DNA of 64,000 bases. It comes from Owenia fusiformis (Eukaryota > Annelida > Polychaeta > Sabellida > Oweniidae). Each line of letters opens with the position of its first letter. The stretch's first letter is position 1. The stretch is taken from contig CAIIXF020000011.1 in NCBI GenBank assembly GCA_903813345.2, positions 22,613,754 to 22,677,753 on the forward strand, in the 5' to 3' direction. The notes under the pieces were generated by a model. The model made no database searches. It saw nothing but the letters and a program-made list of their open reading frames with translations, and was not told the origin of the DNA. A program made the translations under genes and the position numbers. Shown piece by piece: positions 36,200 to 50,825 of the stretch.

Positions 36200-39100
36200 A
36201 CAGGGTAGTGCCCTATCAGGGATGGTTTTCTTCTATGGAAACCACAGGTTTTGGCTTTGATGAGACAACTCACGTATGTTTTATGCTGATATTTTTTGTT
36301 TGTCAGGAAGTAAGCACGAAAAGATCACCATTGTTTTGTTCACTTCGTAGGCATCCATGTACTTATATGTTATATGTGTATACCAATTGTAATTGGTCAA
36401 TCGGGTATCGTGTTGGCATATATTAAAAATATGAATGCTCCATTTATGTATCTGAATTGTTATTTTAAAAATAATATATGCTGAATAGGTGGTATGCAAG
36501 CAATACGAACAAGTATAACAATTGGAAATCCTGTGTTTTGAATACCATGAAGGATCATTTGTGTCCAACAACCGCAAAGGTTGACACACGGGAGTATTAG
36601 AATACATTTTTCAAGTTTGAACTATGTTGATAAAATAGACATTCAATATTTTCAAATAGAGTTTTATTGAAAATGTTTAGAGAACGGAAGTTGCGGTTGG
36701 GATACATTTTTTATTTTCGGCAGTTGAAAAGCGCCAAAATAGTTTCGTTTTTAAAGATAACAGTACGTAAACCTTGAGGTGAAAGATTTTTTGAGTACAT
36801 GAACTGGTTTAAACAGTGATTGTATAGAGGGCATGCATTCGGCTGTATGTATCCCATTCCAATTCTTAGTATAGTATACACTAAAGTTTGTTTCAAGGCC
36901 AATATGGTGGATGAAATAACGATAAAGTCGCTTGTCATCTTGGGACTTCAAGGGATAATTTAAGTTTTCATGAAAATCATAGAGGATAGTACGGGAAAGC
37001 CAATGTGGCCTTTAATGACAGATTCCCTGTTTGGGCTCTCCACATGATCATCTCTCACTATTGTTTCATGTTCCCCGGATTTATTAATTAGATCTTTTTT
37101 CGTTTTAGCTTGTCAGAAGCAAATGGGCACACCCTGTCATAATTTTAGGACTTAAAGATAAGCTGCACACCATGTTTATTGCATCTCATGGTATAAACCT
37201 TTTGAGGACATTTACCCCGATGTTCAGAAGCTAGGGTTAGCATCAAATACGTTGTATTGCTCATTTTCAGAGCATACTAGACTCCGATTCTCAGGGTATG
37301 TAAAATGTAACTTCATCATTTTCTCACACAACATTTCAGGCCACAAGGGTTTGTTTAGTATTAGTAATAGTGGCCTACATATTGATATAACATCTCAAGA
37401 TTGCGTGCATAATGTTGCAGCATCTGCTACGCATGTTACATCCATGTTACATAATAATTGTGTAATCTGCAGCTAATCAAGTTTATCTAAAAGGTCACGA
37501 CCCCTGTCACCCCTAAATGACCGAAGCCCTGGATTACACACAAACATTGGCAAGTAGCCAACTAATCTGCGCAATATTAAACTGACCATAACATGATATA
37601 TTAGAGTAAAGCGTGGATAGCTTTAATGAAATTATTCCTTCTACATTCTACAATGGTCAGATTTCCAAGATTACAATGTAGAAGGCTAAAAGGAGTAATG
37701 AGGAAGTCGAAGTAGGTTAATATTGTTAAGAAAGCAATAATATGAACATATACGAAACTTTTCAACAAATCAAGAACTTCTCTAAAACAAAAAGTTACAA
37801 AGCAATATATGAATAGAAAATGGAAATGCATAAAAGCAAACATTCCTATAATTTGGTGTCAAGGCTTCCATTTTCTGCACACTACAAAGGCAAGATAACA
37901 GTGTTTAAAATCAAGTGGTCAAAATATGTATTACAATAACAAGTGGTTAACAATTTCCCACAATGACACAAACAACACTATTTACGTCAATAAGTTGTCA
38001 AATATGTATCACAATTAAATGAGAGCACTTTTTTGTCCTCGAAGACCTCAACAACCCTTTTGAACAGCCTTGAAACTACATAAAAAGTGCAAGCAGTTCG
38101 CTAGCAAAAATATGCGAAACAATCAGAGAAAGATTTTCGGCCTCATTGTTTTGGCCGGTTTCCCACGATGTATATGTATAATAGTCCAGGGTCCATAATC
38201 AAGGTACTTACCATCTATCCACAATACACACAAAACAGCTGATTTTAAGTTGTAAACCCACTTACATGCTAAGTCAATTTGAGGGTCTCGATCGCCATTT
38301 ACATCTAATATTGGTTGTTAGAAGAGGCCATGTTGATTTCATGCTTATGACCCAAACAATGAGAAATATAGGTCTATTACAATATGGGTTGTAAATCTGA
38401 ACTCCCTATTTCACCACGTGCTTCCTTGTCCATCTCTGTGTGAAATGTTTTCGTTGAGATTTCAGAGTCAGAGCGAAAAAGACACTCGTGGTTCACTTTA
38501 CTGGACAAGTATCGCAGGAATGCAAGCATTATTGAAATTAGGTCATGCCTCCATTGAAATGTACATGAAGCCTCGCCTCAATGTGAAGGTAACTAAAATG
38601 ATAACTATAAGTGCTCGTGTACCATGGGACCTTGATTTTTTGCATACCGTATATATGCAGTCAATTTTAGCCTGGTTCGAGATGTTAATATCAGAAATCT
38701 CAATCTCAGTGGCTTCATGTAAACTCTAAGACCTGTTAAAATCTGACATTCTTAGTTCTTACAATATCCAAGGGGCCACACAGAGGTTGAGACTACATGG
38801 AATTTAATATAGACAAATCATACCCGACCCCAATCATCTTGAATTTCCAAGGCAACGAGTACATGACCCCCGAGTAGAAGATAATTATGCTCTAGTTTCT
38901 CTCCCCTGGGTAAGATTGGGAAAAGTGTTGGGTTCATTGCTTGGACGTTTTGCATTGATAGTTGTTCCATATAAGACGTTGACACCATACTCTATACTTG
39001 AGGTGCCCCCAATTAAGACGGTCACTTCTTCTTTTTGACCTTGACATTGTTTACATCTTTATTTTGTTTAGGAGGAGGATGCATGTTCACTGAGCTGCCC

Positions 39101-41585
39101 TATCCAATAAACTGTCATTTCCTTATGCGCAATACTCAACCATTGTAGCATTCGCTATATGGGTCACATAAAGGACAATAATCCATTTGTCACACCGGTA
39201 TGGGTTACTTGTCTCTGTTCCTTGTTGGTTTTTGAAATATCCACGTGTGCGTATTTTGATCTGTGACAGATCACTTTTTGTTGGAAGGGTCCAATGTATT
39301 TGGGTCTTCTTGGTTTTGTCCATATCCTCCTGGGAATTTTTCTAAACTTTTGTCCTCAGTAATTTCGTAATTCTAAGCTCACTTTCAATGTATATTTTTC
39401 TATTGTTTCTTTACTCTCAGAAATATATACTTCTCTACAATTATAAAAGTAAAGTTTCCTGTATCTAATAAAATTGATTGGTAAAATTGCCCATGGCTAA
39501 CATTTTTTATAGGCGTGTGGAGTAAAAGGTATGCTTCTTAAAATTGAGGGGTTGGTTCTGATTTTGAGTTGTTGCCTGTGATGGTCAATCGGGTATCATA
39601 CTTGGCATATGTTAAATGCAATGTACGATTCATATATCTTAAATTGTTGTTATTAAAAATGATGATGAATCGGCAGTAGGGTTTTCGAATAATTATGAAT
39701 ATAGTTTTAATTCTTGATAGGTTCACAACTATTCTAAATTGATTAAAATGGAATATCAGATCTAGTGAGCAAGATTTCAATTCAGAATATATTTGGGGTC
39801 TTATTGTGACATTTCATTTTTAAAAATCCCCAAAATTAAAGGAAAATAAAGATTTTTTCATATTGGTATGTGCTGATTTTTCTGCATGGTCATATTAGGA
39901 TTTACAAATTTCTGCACTCTCTGCCAAAATAACTTCGATACCATGGACCTTTTGTGAGATAATATATTTAAAATGGCAATGAATGCATACATACATAGAT
40001 ATATTACAGTAAGTTACATGAACATGTTTGCAATTTTGTCACCTCCTAATCTTTCAGTTGTGTTCTGATCTTATAGCAGTTTATATTTTGTAATAATTTC
40101 AAGATAATTATAGGGAATGTTATTACCAATTTACAATGTCATCTTCCAAGTTTAAGGGTTTTAGATTTTAAGATTTTTTGCTTGACGGAGAGTTTCTCTG
40201 GTATTGTTTTAATTTCGTTTCATCGATATTTCTTGCATCCCCCTCCCCATTTGGTCAAGCTTTACCTTACTTCGCTTAATGTTTGTCAACATACAAAATG
40301 GCCGTCACGAAAGTGAGAAAATGGACTAATGAGTTCCAAAGAGTATTGAACTATCTCCTTGGTGATACCCTGTATAGCGTCCGAGTAAATATAAAAGACC
40401 TCGGTGTTACCTACTTTGAATAAGTGATGATAAAATTCAAGATGGCGGGTGTGAAACCGGAGGTCAAAAGATCTTGTTACAAGTGTTAAACTGATATAAA
40501 ATTTCGAAGTTGACTTCCTGTCCTAGAGTTGAACTGGACAGATTATAATCCTCCCATACAGAGTCTTCTAAATGTTAGATCTTGGTACTAAAATAAGTAT
40601 TTAATGCCAGGAGATTGAGGGCATGTTTAGGTCAACAGTTCAGAAGTTGGTAGTCCTCTTCAAGATTGCTAGTTGCATAATATATGAATATTTGATACTG
40701 AGGGCATCTACATTAAAATAATCCTTGGCTAAATAAATATAAAATACATTAAGAAAAGTTTTAAGGGTTTGTCCTCGTGGTTGTCCTCAAATATGCAAAT
40801 ATGTTTTTTATGAAAACTCTAAAAAGTAGAATCTATTTTGACACGTTTTATTGGGCACAATTGTACCTGATTTGGGGTCAGTATACATATCAAGTATAAC
40901 ATTTTAAAGGATTGGTATCGATATGGAGAACTGAATTCCACAATGTTTTCCTCTTAAACCAATCATTGAGAATATTCTGTAAAAAACACGGTTTTTATGT
41001 AATGTTCACTGATTGCCAACAATTTAATGCGAAAATTATTTAGAAATAGTTTATACAACATGTTTTTGTTAACATTTTTTGTTTTTATAGTGCAATTGTT
41101 TGTGCTCCTTTCTTGCTTTATGATTATATAAAAATGATATAAAAACACCCATGTTTTATCTCTGTCTGTGGATATGTAATTATCAATCAGGGCTTCGGAA
41201 AAATATTATTTGCTTGGGTCTTCTAGTCATAACATAATTTTGCTTATAAATAAAGCTAAGTTATAACCTATTTTTGTTGTTGTTTTTTATTCAATAAAAG
41301 TAAGAAAATTTTAATGATAATTGTGTAATTATCTTTAGAAAGGAGATATGAAGGAAATTACATTCAGATCCGTTGGGACTTCGAGGAAAACACGGATCCA
41401 GCGTACATGTATATGTGCTTACAGCCACAGCGAGTGAGAATAAAAATGAACAAGAATCGAGAGAATGTAAAATGATAAAACAGGCACTTACGAATGACCA
41501 TAACAGACTTTATACATTGATATTAACAAAAATCTAATCATGGAGAATATTTAAAATTCAATAGTAACATTCACTGATTTTCATG
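36200..41585. other. Intergenic; lin-28 upstream region
   Basis: It should include the lin-28 5' UTR and promoter, but I cannot pinpoint a TATA box or initiator. No coding sequence recognised. The longest open frame, at 38418-38729 on the + strand, has no family signature. Confidence 0.55.
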
Positions 41586-41588
41586 TTT

Positions 41589-41943
41589 ACTCAGAATTGA
41601 ATTTAAACTATTTCTACTTTTGGAAACTTTTAATAGTTTAGATACTTAGCTGTTTTATCTTACTTTTTATATTTTAAAATATGAAAAATTAAGTTTTATT
41701 GTTTCATTTCAGTTTCAAAAATCTTTAAATCATGTTTCTATAAATAAAATAGATAATAATTAGTACTCAGAATTGAATTTAAACTATTTTTACTTTCAAA
41801 AACTTTTAATAGTTTAGATACTTAGTTGTTTTTTTATCCTACTTTTTATATTTTAAAATATGAAAAATCAAGTTTTATTGTTTCATTTCAGTTTCAAAAA
41901 TCTTTAAATCATGTTTCTATAAACAAAATAGATAATAATTAGT
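41589..41943. repeat. 176-bp tandem duplication
   Basis: Two adjacent copies start with ACTCAGAATTGAATTTAAAC at 41589 and 41765. They are nearly identical over 176 bases, with a few substitutions and a 2-3-base indel, so the duplication is recent. Confidence 0.95.
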
Positions 41944-44900
41944 ATTTCTATATTTATCTAATCCATGATTTAAACATCCTCAAACTTTAGCTTTCACTGT
42001 TAAACATACGCTTATTGTTATCATTTTATAAATATTAAAATATTTTTGAATGTTTTATAAATGTTATTGTTCATTATTTTTCATCATTTTTTTAAATATA
42101 CACTGTTTAACAGTGGCATATGTACAATAAGGTACATCTAAAGAAAGTTATACATATTGACATTTTGGTTAAAAACAACATATTTCTATCATATTAATGT
42201 ACGTCTAAAAAGAATAAAATATAAGCGTGTTAATATTTACTTAATTATTTCTTTATTGTAATTAACTTATATCATGAAAATTTTGAATGTTTTAATAATC
42301 TTCTTATTTTGTTTTACATGCCATTATTGTTGATTATTTAAAAAATTTAGTTACAAATGTGCAATAAATGTAATTGTCATTATATGTATTAATTAACAGA
42401 TAAATTTATAAGTTTTAGAAATCAACTTTTATCATCTCAATCTTAAGATGTTATCGAATATTTAAAATAACAAAAAAGTATCCACCGTAGGGGCATTTTC
42501 GTTGTTTGCACTGGATAACTTATGAATTTCAAGGGCTGCTTTTGTTGTTTGGGTGATGTATGTTTTCTTGCTTCTTTAAATCATTCCAGCTCATTCGAAA
42601 TCAGGTTAAATTATTCATAAAAAATATGTACTAGTTGCTGTAATATAACATGTAAACAATAATATTATTTAACCAAATGTTATCATAGAAATATTTGGAG
42701 AAGGCACAAACCTGCAAAGCTACAAAAACCTTCCAATTATTTTATACCAACAAATGGGATTTTAGTTCTATTAAATAAACAGTTATAATCATCTGATTTA
42801 TCTCGCTAAAAACAAGCAGAATATGAAAAATATCCCCTTGTTTTTAAAGTAACAAAATAGATGTAAATATAAAGAACAGTTTATTATACATATCTTAAAT
42901 TGATAAGATCAAAAGATGCAGTATTAGAATGCTACTATGCATCTATTCTAGATTCTCTTCTGTATTGATCTTTATAGATTATTTTATGTGGAAATTCTTT
43001 GTTATGTACTTTGATATCGTCCATTCACCTTAGTTGTTTGCTATTTGCTGATATCGGTCAAAGGACGCTCGACCTTAAATGAGTCAAGAAACTTCAAGAT
43101 TTGAGTTAATAAAATACTACATTTGTCACCACAGTTAAACTTATATGACAAACTACTAAAAAGTAAAAAATATAATTTCTTTGGATATTCTGCTTTTGAC
43201 AATAAATCTATGTTATTTTTTATTGAAAAAATATTTTTTCGATACAGCATAATTTGTTCCTAATTTATATACAATGAGAATGAATTTTATTCGATGAAAA
43301 TTTCAATATTGAAAGATTGAAGAATTGTGATATATATTCTGCGGCTAAGGTCTTTCTTTGAGTACTGTAAAATAACTGTAAAAAGTACGATTGGTATGTT
43401 TTGAATAAGGTTACCAACACACATGCCATGTCCTCAAAATAGGGTCAATTATAAGTTAATTATTAGACTGTAGGGGTTTCGTGGAATATGACCCACTAGC
43501 ATTCAGCAGTATACACAGTTACATACGGTGTCAGTAATGTTATATAGCACTAGTTTCCTTACTATGGAAGTATTTAACAGTTGCTTTATCTTGGTTCTAA
43601 TTTCTAATAGGCTTACTTAGTATGTTATAATCCAGAATAATTATCTTGTATATAAACAAACTAATACTATATGTTACAAATATGAGGAAGTATCGCAGTA
43701 TAATCGTTATGTTTGCATTATTTATGTTCTTAATTAACACCATTTGGTAAAGTGCCAATGGAGAGTGCAGTTTGACCCAGATGCTGACCGCTACCATGGC
43801 TACGTTTTCTGTACTTTAGCAACATCTTCGATGACATAACTGCGCAATATATATACTATTTTGCGCAGGTGAAATTTGGTTTCATTTTAGGAGGCCATAT
43901 CTAGTTGAACTTCATTGTGGCCATTAACTTAGTTTTCAGAAGCGCATTTGAAGAAGTTTGCGGTAGATACTATTAAGCATAAAATGTGCACATTAAAAAA
44001 TGTCGTACCACCTCGCACCAAACACCGTCAGATTTCTTACAATGGGATCCGTTGCTTTAGAATTAGACTCAATGTACTTCGTCAAGCGGTTCCTGGGCTC
44101 TCCTATCGATTCAACGAACATTAAATTTCAATGAATGGTGTACTATGGCATCGCTGATCTCACATTCTTTACACTGTAAAAGCAGGGTGAAGGAATAATG
44201 TCCACTGACCACGAGATGACCCCTATTACGGTCACAACTAAGGAATATCAAGCACGACATTGCAATATTCTGAAGCCCGTGTTCTAGCCTATAGACCTCA
44301 TATTAGCTTGCTATATGTTACAAGCCGAGGTATGGTATGTGATATGGTCATGTTTGTCCTCCATGACAGTTAAAATACTCCGTAAACAACATGTATCTTG
44401 TGGTAGTAGCCTAAACGTAAAGTACATTCATTTTACAAGGTAGTTAATTTGAAATGGTGTTACATTTTTTACTGTTTGTTGACACTATAATCACCAGTAA
44501 ACTACATGTACGAAGGAAATCAAACACGGGTATTTTTGTAGTACCATTGAAGGCCATTGAAAAACAGGCAGCCTGCAGTAGTTGATATAATATAAACACA
44601 TAAAGGCAATCGAGTACCTTTCGTACCTCAGTCACATTCATATTTATTTATGAATGAAATGTGACCTAGATTTTCTAATTGTGTAAACTAAATCCAAAAT
44701 TATTTCATACCTTCCGCCATACTGCATTTACACCGTCCTCCTTTGCTTTTCTGCTAACTCCAATGGGAAGGGATACTCCAATTTATTCATTTACGATATT
44801 ACTTGTTCTCGTTTCAACTGGGGCAGTAATACTCCTTGTCACGTGACCCGTAATTATTTAGAGCTTCGTCCCCTAATTACAAATACGCTGAGGTCATTTC

Positions 44901-47900
44901 GGGGTCAACCAATCAGAGTCCAGTAGTTGATTGACCACAGGCGGTATTCACGTAGAAATTTTACACCTTGGGATCAATACAATGTCAAACACCAGCAGTG
45001 AAAGTTCATTCATAAATTTTCTCGTGTTCGAATGCGCGCATTTCTACCACAGAGAACCTCCTGTCAGCGACCCTACTTGGTCCTTCTAAGTTGCAAACTC
45101 TCGCATACCAAGAGTCAGTATTAGTATTCACTCAGCTTTTATCTTATGTATCGTCTTTACAGCGCATTTTAGTAGTACGGTACGAGATTGACCTCACTTT
45201 TCTCAAAAAACACAAACGCGGGGCGTTCCATTTATCACCTATTATAACTCCAGTCCTGTTCTGGGCGATCGTATCCCTACTTTTTCGCCCATTTTGAGTT
45301 GTCATCTAATTCAGTTTTTAATCACAGTGCTTAGTTGTGAATATGATTTTAGAACACATGTTAAGCATACGTATTCAACATTTGTGCCATACCTTACCGT
45401 CCCTGTATCTTGCCAGCAAAGTAAACAGTCGTAGCCTCCGCATAATGCAGATCTGTGCAGACAAGGACACGTTTACGAATCTACCTAAAATAATTGTCTA
45501 CGGGTTTCCCAGGAATCCAGGAACATTCTTATGCAAGAACCTTGATAAAAAATATTATTAAATTCCCCATACGAGAAGGTATGATGTTGTGGCATACCTC
45601 ACTGGGGGCTTTAGAAATCGATAACTAACGTTATCGTTCTGACAGAGGCTCCTTTTTGTGATGTAGGCTACGATGTCATCTCATCTCTTTTCACTTCAGA
45701 GATGCCATGGTATTTTGTATGATGTTCAGTGAAAAGAGTAGAATCCTGATTCTAGGCATTTTGAGATCTTTCATCTCCATCATGTCTTGTCAAAACCAGC
45801 ATGCAGAACATTGTAGATTTATTAAGAAATGTAAATTCTTTTAGCTTTCAATAGTTTTATGAAATAGAAATAGATTTAATGCAATACAACATTAATAATA
45901 TTTGTTAGTGTGTAGATTTTGTGCTTGGTCTTTGTCGACTGTCTATATGGTTAAAAAGTACTCATAATATCCCCCAAGGCTCGTATTTTTCATGTGTAAC
46001 GAATGTTTTTTCGTGGAGAGTGTTTGTATAACACAACTTCAAACATAAAAATGCAGTCACTGGTGTATGTTATGCCCGTTCAGTTGTTGCAATTGACTGT
46101 ACTTTCGTAACACGTTTTCATGGGTTAGTGAATATGGCATATTCCCTGTGGAATATATTTGTAGTTATTTGCCGCGCGCATTACATCACCTTGTGAATAT
46201 ACGATATCATACTTTGGTTTGAAAAATACTTGTAATGACTTATATACTGAGACATTCGATTCTTAATTCGAAAAGTCGTATCGAATTTTCAGGACAAAAT
46301 AATTGACTTTTTATTGATTTTATCAATCCCATCCTCTTGTCTACTTTTTAGTCTTCCTCTTTTCTTCATGTACAGCCCTGTTGAATATGTTCTGCCTTTT
46401 TGATTTTTTCAATGTTACGGGAACTGTGGTCATCGTAGTTGTTACACCACTGCACGGTTATTTGCATCAGGGAATGAAAGATGCATTGTTTAATATACAT
46501 TCTGTATACATCTTTCCATAACGCCATCTATAAAACAAAACTTGATTAAAATCAAGATTTAAAATGTATGGATTAGATTTATTTAATCAAATTAACAAAA
46601 ACGCATATGAACAGAGTATAAAAAGTAGAAATATATCACATAGGCCTATCAAGTCATAGACGTTGTAAATGACACTTCAGTTGAGCATCAGAAGGTTCAC
46701 CCCTGTAAGCCTTTAGAAGTGTGATACACGATCTGCGATTGGAATGCGAATGAGGGGGGAACAAGGTCAAAGGAGCAGAGAGTCAACATTCGCTTCCTGT
46801 TCTCATAGATAACATCAGCTTACTGACCAAAGAATGACCAACGCCAAAAATAACCCACCAACTTTGATACATCGGACCGTGTTTTTGTTGTTATGGTCAG
46901 TAACCGGACCACCTGCAAGAAAAATGCGAACTATTTACAAATTGATAAACACGTATCAGAACTACTCTACAAAACCTCGGAGCATGACTTTTTACCTTTT
47001 CTGAATGGTCAGTTTGAATCGCAGCTGAGATCGGATCGATTTATTGAATTTTTTTGCCACGTGCTTTTTGGCGGGAAATGGCAGATTTTTTCATTCATAA
47101 ATCTGGAGTTCGTAATTTATGATGTGAAAGTGATAGCATAGGGGCTCTTGTTGCAATCATAGCCTTGATACGATAACGGGGATAAGATAGTCAAATAGTC
47201 AATGTACAAACCATATGAACATGTATATCAACACTTGGCTTTCAGAAGAAGTGATAAAACGCGCACTAAAATGTTTTACGTTAATAGGGCCTAGCACTTT
47301 TTTTCTGTGTACACCATAAAGTGTACCGACCAATGCGTTTGTCAGCTGATCCGTGTACGTATTCATCATTTTATCTAAAAAGAATACACGAGTAAAACGC
47401 CTAAAACATTTTTTGAATAGTTTACATATTTTACTATTTAGTGTAAAAAATCTGGCGCAATGACAAAAATAGTAGGTTTTGAAGGTTTATTAAGTTTTAT
47501 TAAGATGTTTGGCTAAGTTCCATGACCCTCTTGTAAACCTACTCCCACATAAAAGTACACAATCTACAGTACAGCTTCCCCTATCATGCCTATACCTCAA
47601 CATCAGCTGACTACTGGTTGTGCTATTTGCTTTACCAGGCACTTTCAAAAAAGAAGAAATGCCTGTCACGTAGGATATGCTTTCAAATATTTCGTGAATG
47701 CACAAGAAGCAACATTTGTTTTGAACATAGATTAACCTCAGTATTTCCTCCACCCTCATCTATACATACGCTATAATTTTTGTTCTGCACAAAATTGAAT
47801 AAACATATAATTTTACGATGTCAGCAACATGATCGTGTGAGGTGTTTCAGAGTCATATGACTGAAAATAATATACTAGTAAAATTATTTGTATTACTAGT

Positions 47901-48170
47901 ACCATACCCTGGATATTTTGAATCTAAACCTTTGGGATATCGTTAGATTGCTCTCTAGAATGTCCAGAGTTAGATAAGCCCCAATATCCATTTTACCAGA
48001 AGCAATCCTGATTTAGCAATTATATTTGGCAAAGAGACGAGGGGACCCATATTTCAAAACTTTTCCCATCCCAACTTGACGTGAGATTACGTCTTGTCAT
48101 TTTTATTAAAACATCACCATTTTCGCATTGAAATCTCTTTCATAAAAATCAAGGCAATTCCAAAAAGGTC
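41944..48170. other. Intergenic, no gene seen
   Basis: AT-rich until about 43 kb, then more balanced with patches of CpG around 44.8-45.5 kb. I looked for splice-bounded frames and known domains on both strands and found none I would defend. Confidence 0.5.
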
Positions 48171-48196
48171 GTGGCAGTTAGGTTGCCGGTTAGGTT

Positions 48197-49870
48197 GCCA
48201 GGGCCGTCAGATGGGGGGGTGCGATGGGTGCGACCGCACCCCCCTTTGTTACCCCCCAAAATAAATTTGAAAAAAAAAATTTGAAAAAATCTTTTTTTTG
48301 AAAAATATTTTTTTGTATTTTTTTTCATTGACTCATACACTTTGAAAGTACCCAGAAAGCACCAAATAGCATCTTAAAATTGTAAAATTTTCTAGGGGTA
48401 TTGGCCACCCCTCACACCCCCCACAAAACAATGGAAAAGTTCTAAATTTATTTTAGTGTTTTGTCTATGACACTTTTAAAGTGCCCAGACATCATCAAAT
48501 AGCTCCTTGATATAGTTAGTGTTTCTGGGGGACTTGCTCCCCCTCTTGCACTTGCATAACCCCCCCCCCTCTGGCGCCCCCCCCCCCCCCTTGACCCCCC
48601 CTCTGGCGCCCCCCCCCCCTCTTGACCCCGCCCCCCCCCCCAAAAAATTGTGATTTTCTCAAATTCTTTAATTGACTCATACAATTTGAAAATGCCCAGA
48701 AAGCACCAAATAGCGTCGTAAAATTGTAAAATTTTCTAGGGGGAGTGGGCCACCCCTCACACCCCAAACAAAACAATGGAAAAGTTCTGAATTTGTTTTA
48801 TGTATTGTCTCAGACACTTATAAATTGCCCAGACATCATCAAATAGCTCCTTGATAAAGTTAATGATTCTGGAAGACTAACACTTACTCGCCCTCTGGCA
48901 TCCCCACTCCACCTCCCCCTCTGGCAGCCCCCCCCCCTTAACACCCCCCCCCCCCAAAAAAAAAGAGAGATTGAGATTTTTCAAATTTTTTTATTGACTC
49001 ATACATTTTGAAAGTGCCCAGAAAGCACCAAATAGCATCTTAAAATTGTAAAATTTTCTTGGGAACGAATATGCGCTTTTAGGCACAGACACTTTTAAAG
49101 TGCCCAAACTTCTAATGGAATAGCATCTTGATATTGTAAGTTTTGATATGGGGGACAAACACTTGCTCCCCCTCTGGCACCCCAGCCCAACCTCCCCCTC
49201 TGGCACCCCTCTTCCCCCCCCTCTTTGACACCCCCAGAATTTGAAAAAAGCTGTGATTGTTTTTCAATGTTTTTATTGACTAATACCTTTAAAAGTGCCC
49301 AGAAGCACCAAATATCATCTTTAAATTGTAAAATTTTCTAGGAGAGTTAGCTACCCCTCACATCCCCCACAAAACAAAATAAATATTCTAAATTTCATGT
49401 ATTGTCTCAGACATTTTTTAAGTGCCCAGACATCATCAAATAGCACCTTGATATGGTCAATGTTTCTGGGGGACACCCCTTGCTCCCCTACTGGCACCCC
49501 ACCCAACTTCACCCTCTCATCCTCTTTGACACCCCCAAAAGAATTTGAAAAAAAATTCACATTTTTCTTATTGACTCATAACGCACAGGCGTACCAGATG
49601 GTTCCAAATTCGCTCCAAATACAAGCAAATTTCAAAATTTTCATGGGGGAGAACCCCCAGACCCCCCTGAATGCTCGGTTTTTTATTCACTCAACTCTTA
49701 TTCTTGTGGTGGTGGCGTACTACTAACTTAGAAACCTACACTTTGAAAGTGCCCAGAAAGCACCAAATAGCATCTCAAAACTGTAAAATTTTCTAGGGGA
49801 AGTGGACCACTCCTCACACCCCCCACAAAACAATTGGAACGTTTGGAAGTTGCATTTGTTAATTCCAAAC
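48197..49870. repeat. C-rich repeat cluster, ~280-325-bp units
   Basis: Units carry ATTGACTCATACACTTTGAA, then GTGCCCAGAAAGCACCAAAT, then AAAATTGTAAAATTTTCTAG, then CACCCCTCACACCCCCCAC, and later GTGCCCAGACATCATCAAAT. Starts fall near 48326, 48670, 48993, 49274 and 49567, with a partial unit near 49740. Each unit ends in long C-runs, the largest at 48560-48640 and 48928-48955. The left edge (GGGGGGGTGCGATGGGTGCG-ACCGCACCCCCC) is itself palindromic. Open frames rich in Gly/Arg or Pro here are artefacts. The source element is unknown to me. Confidence 0.9.
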
Positions 49871-49888
49871 CAATATAGGGAGTAACTG

Positions 49889-49906
49889 ACCCCCCCCCCC
49901 CCCCCT
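49889..49906. repeat. Poly-C tract
   Basis: An uninterrupted run of about 17 cytosines, at the edge of the C-rich cluster. A G-quadruplex/i-motif candidate. Confidence 0.9.
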
Positions 49907-50708
49907 CTCTGTCTTACGCGATTTGATTTACGCGGCCAAAAATTGACAATTTTATATTCTCTCTAGTATGCTAAAAACCGCACCCCCCTTGGAGAAAAGT
50001 GTCTTACGGGCCTGGTTGCGGCATCTGAATCCCTATTCCATACCTTGCCTCTCTAGCCTCTTTGAGAATAATACAAATTGGAACACAAATACAGAAAAAT
50101 TTAAGGGGGGAAAGAGGTGGAGTTTATGTTGTGACGTTTTGAGAAATTCTCGCAAAATTAAAAAGATAACAATATACACGTGTACAGATAGCCTAGATTA
50201 ATTAATTTATACTTAAATAAGAAGTACCTAGATTTGCCACTGTCTTTTTTTAAGTTTACAATTTGACAAATTGTTTAAATATAACTTTAAGATTACTTTT
50301 ATTTATATTCGATCTGGAACTTGCTGACTAAACTAGTAAATATCGTAGGAGGCTTACTACCACCACTTAAATAATTTCAATGATTCACCTAAACTTTTTG
50401 AAAACAACTTTCGAAACTCTTACTGGTGTTAATTTCACATTGTGTACACATCGTTGTAACGAGGCTTCTCCGTTACATATTTAACCAGTTAGTCAAATTA
50501 TTTGATTTCGGTATAATTTAACTTAATACCTGTCGATTGCGGAATGATGTGTAGGCGGTGTTAAGGTCAGGTATTAAGCTATTGATAAGTACATAATAAG
50601 GCCATGGTATGCCTATTAGTCAGCAGGTCTCCAGAAGCTGATTTATAAATTATATAATTTCATTAAATTCTTGTAATATTTGTGGTTGGCAGATTATTAC
50701 CATATCCA

Positions 50709-50817
50709 CACCAGTGGCGGATCAGGAAGCTAACTAACACATTTCAAGTCAGAAAAAAAGTAAGCGCGGAAAAAATATTTGGGGTCCTAAAACCAAACCC
50801 CCCTGGATCCGCCAGTG
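50709..50817. mobile_element. hAT-like MITE, 109 bp
   Basis: The left end CACCAGTGGCGGATC and the right end GGATCCGCCAGTG are inverted repeats. The flanks CATATCCA (50701-50708) and CATATTCG (50818-50825) match in 6 of 8 bases, as a decayed 8-bp duplication would. AGTGGCGGATC-type termini are common in hAT MITEs. No coding content. Confidence 0.65.
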
Positions 50818-50825
50818 CATATTCG

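Noticed and set aside
38418-38729. 103-codon + strand frame with a TTTCAG acceptor-like start and a donor-like GTAACT
   Set aside because: No recognisable domain in any of the three frames and no neighbouring exon to join it to.
44050-44130. Short ATG frame MGSVALELDSMYF in CpG-richer DNA
   Set aside because: Only 30 codons, with no splice donor in phase and no family match.
48448-48776. Gly/Arg-rich open frames
   Set aside because: Produced by C-runs in the repeat cluster; composition only.
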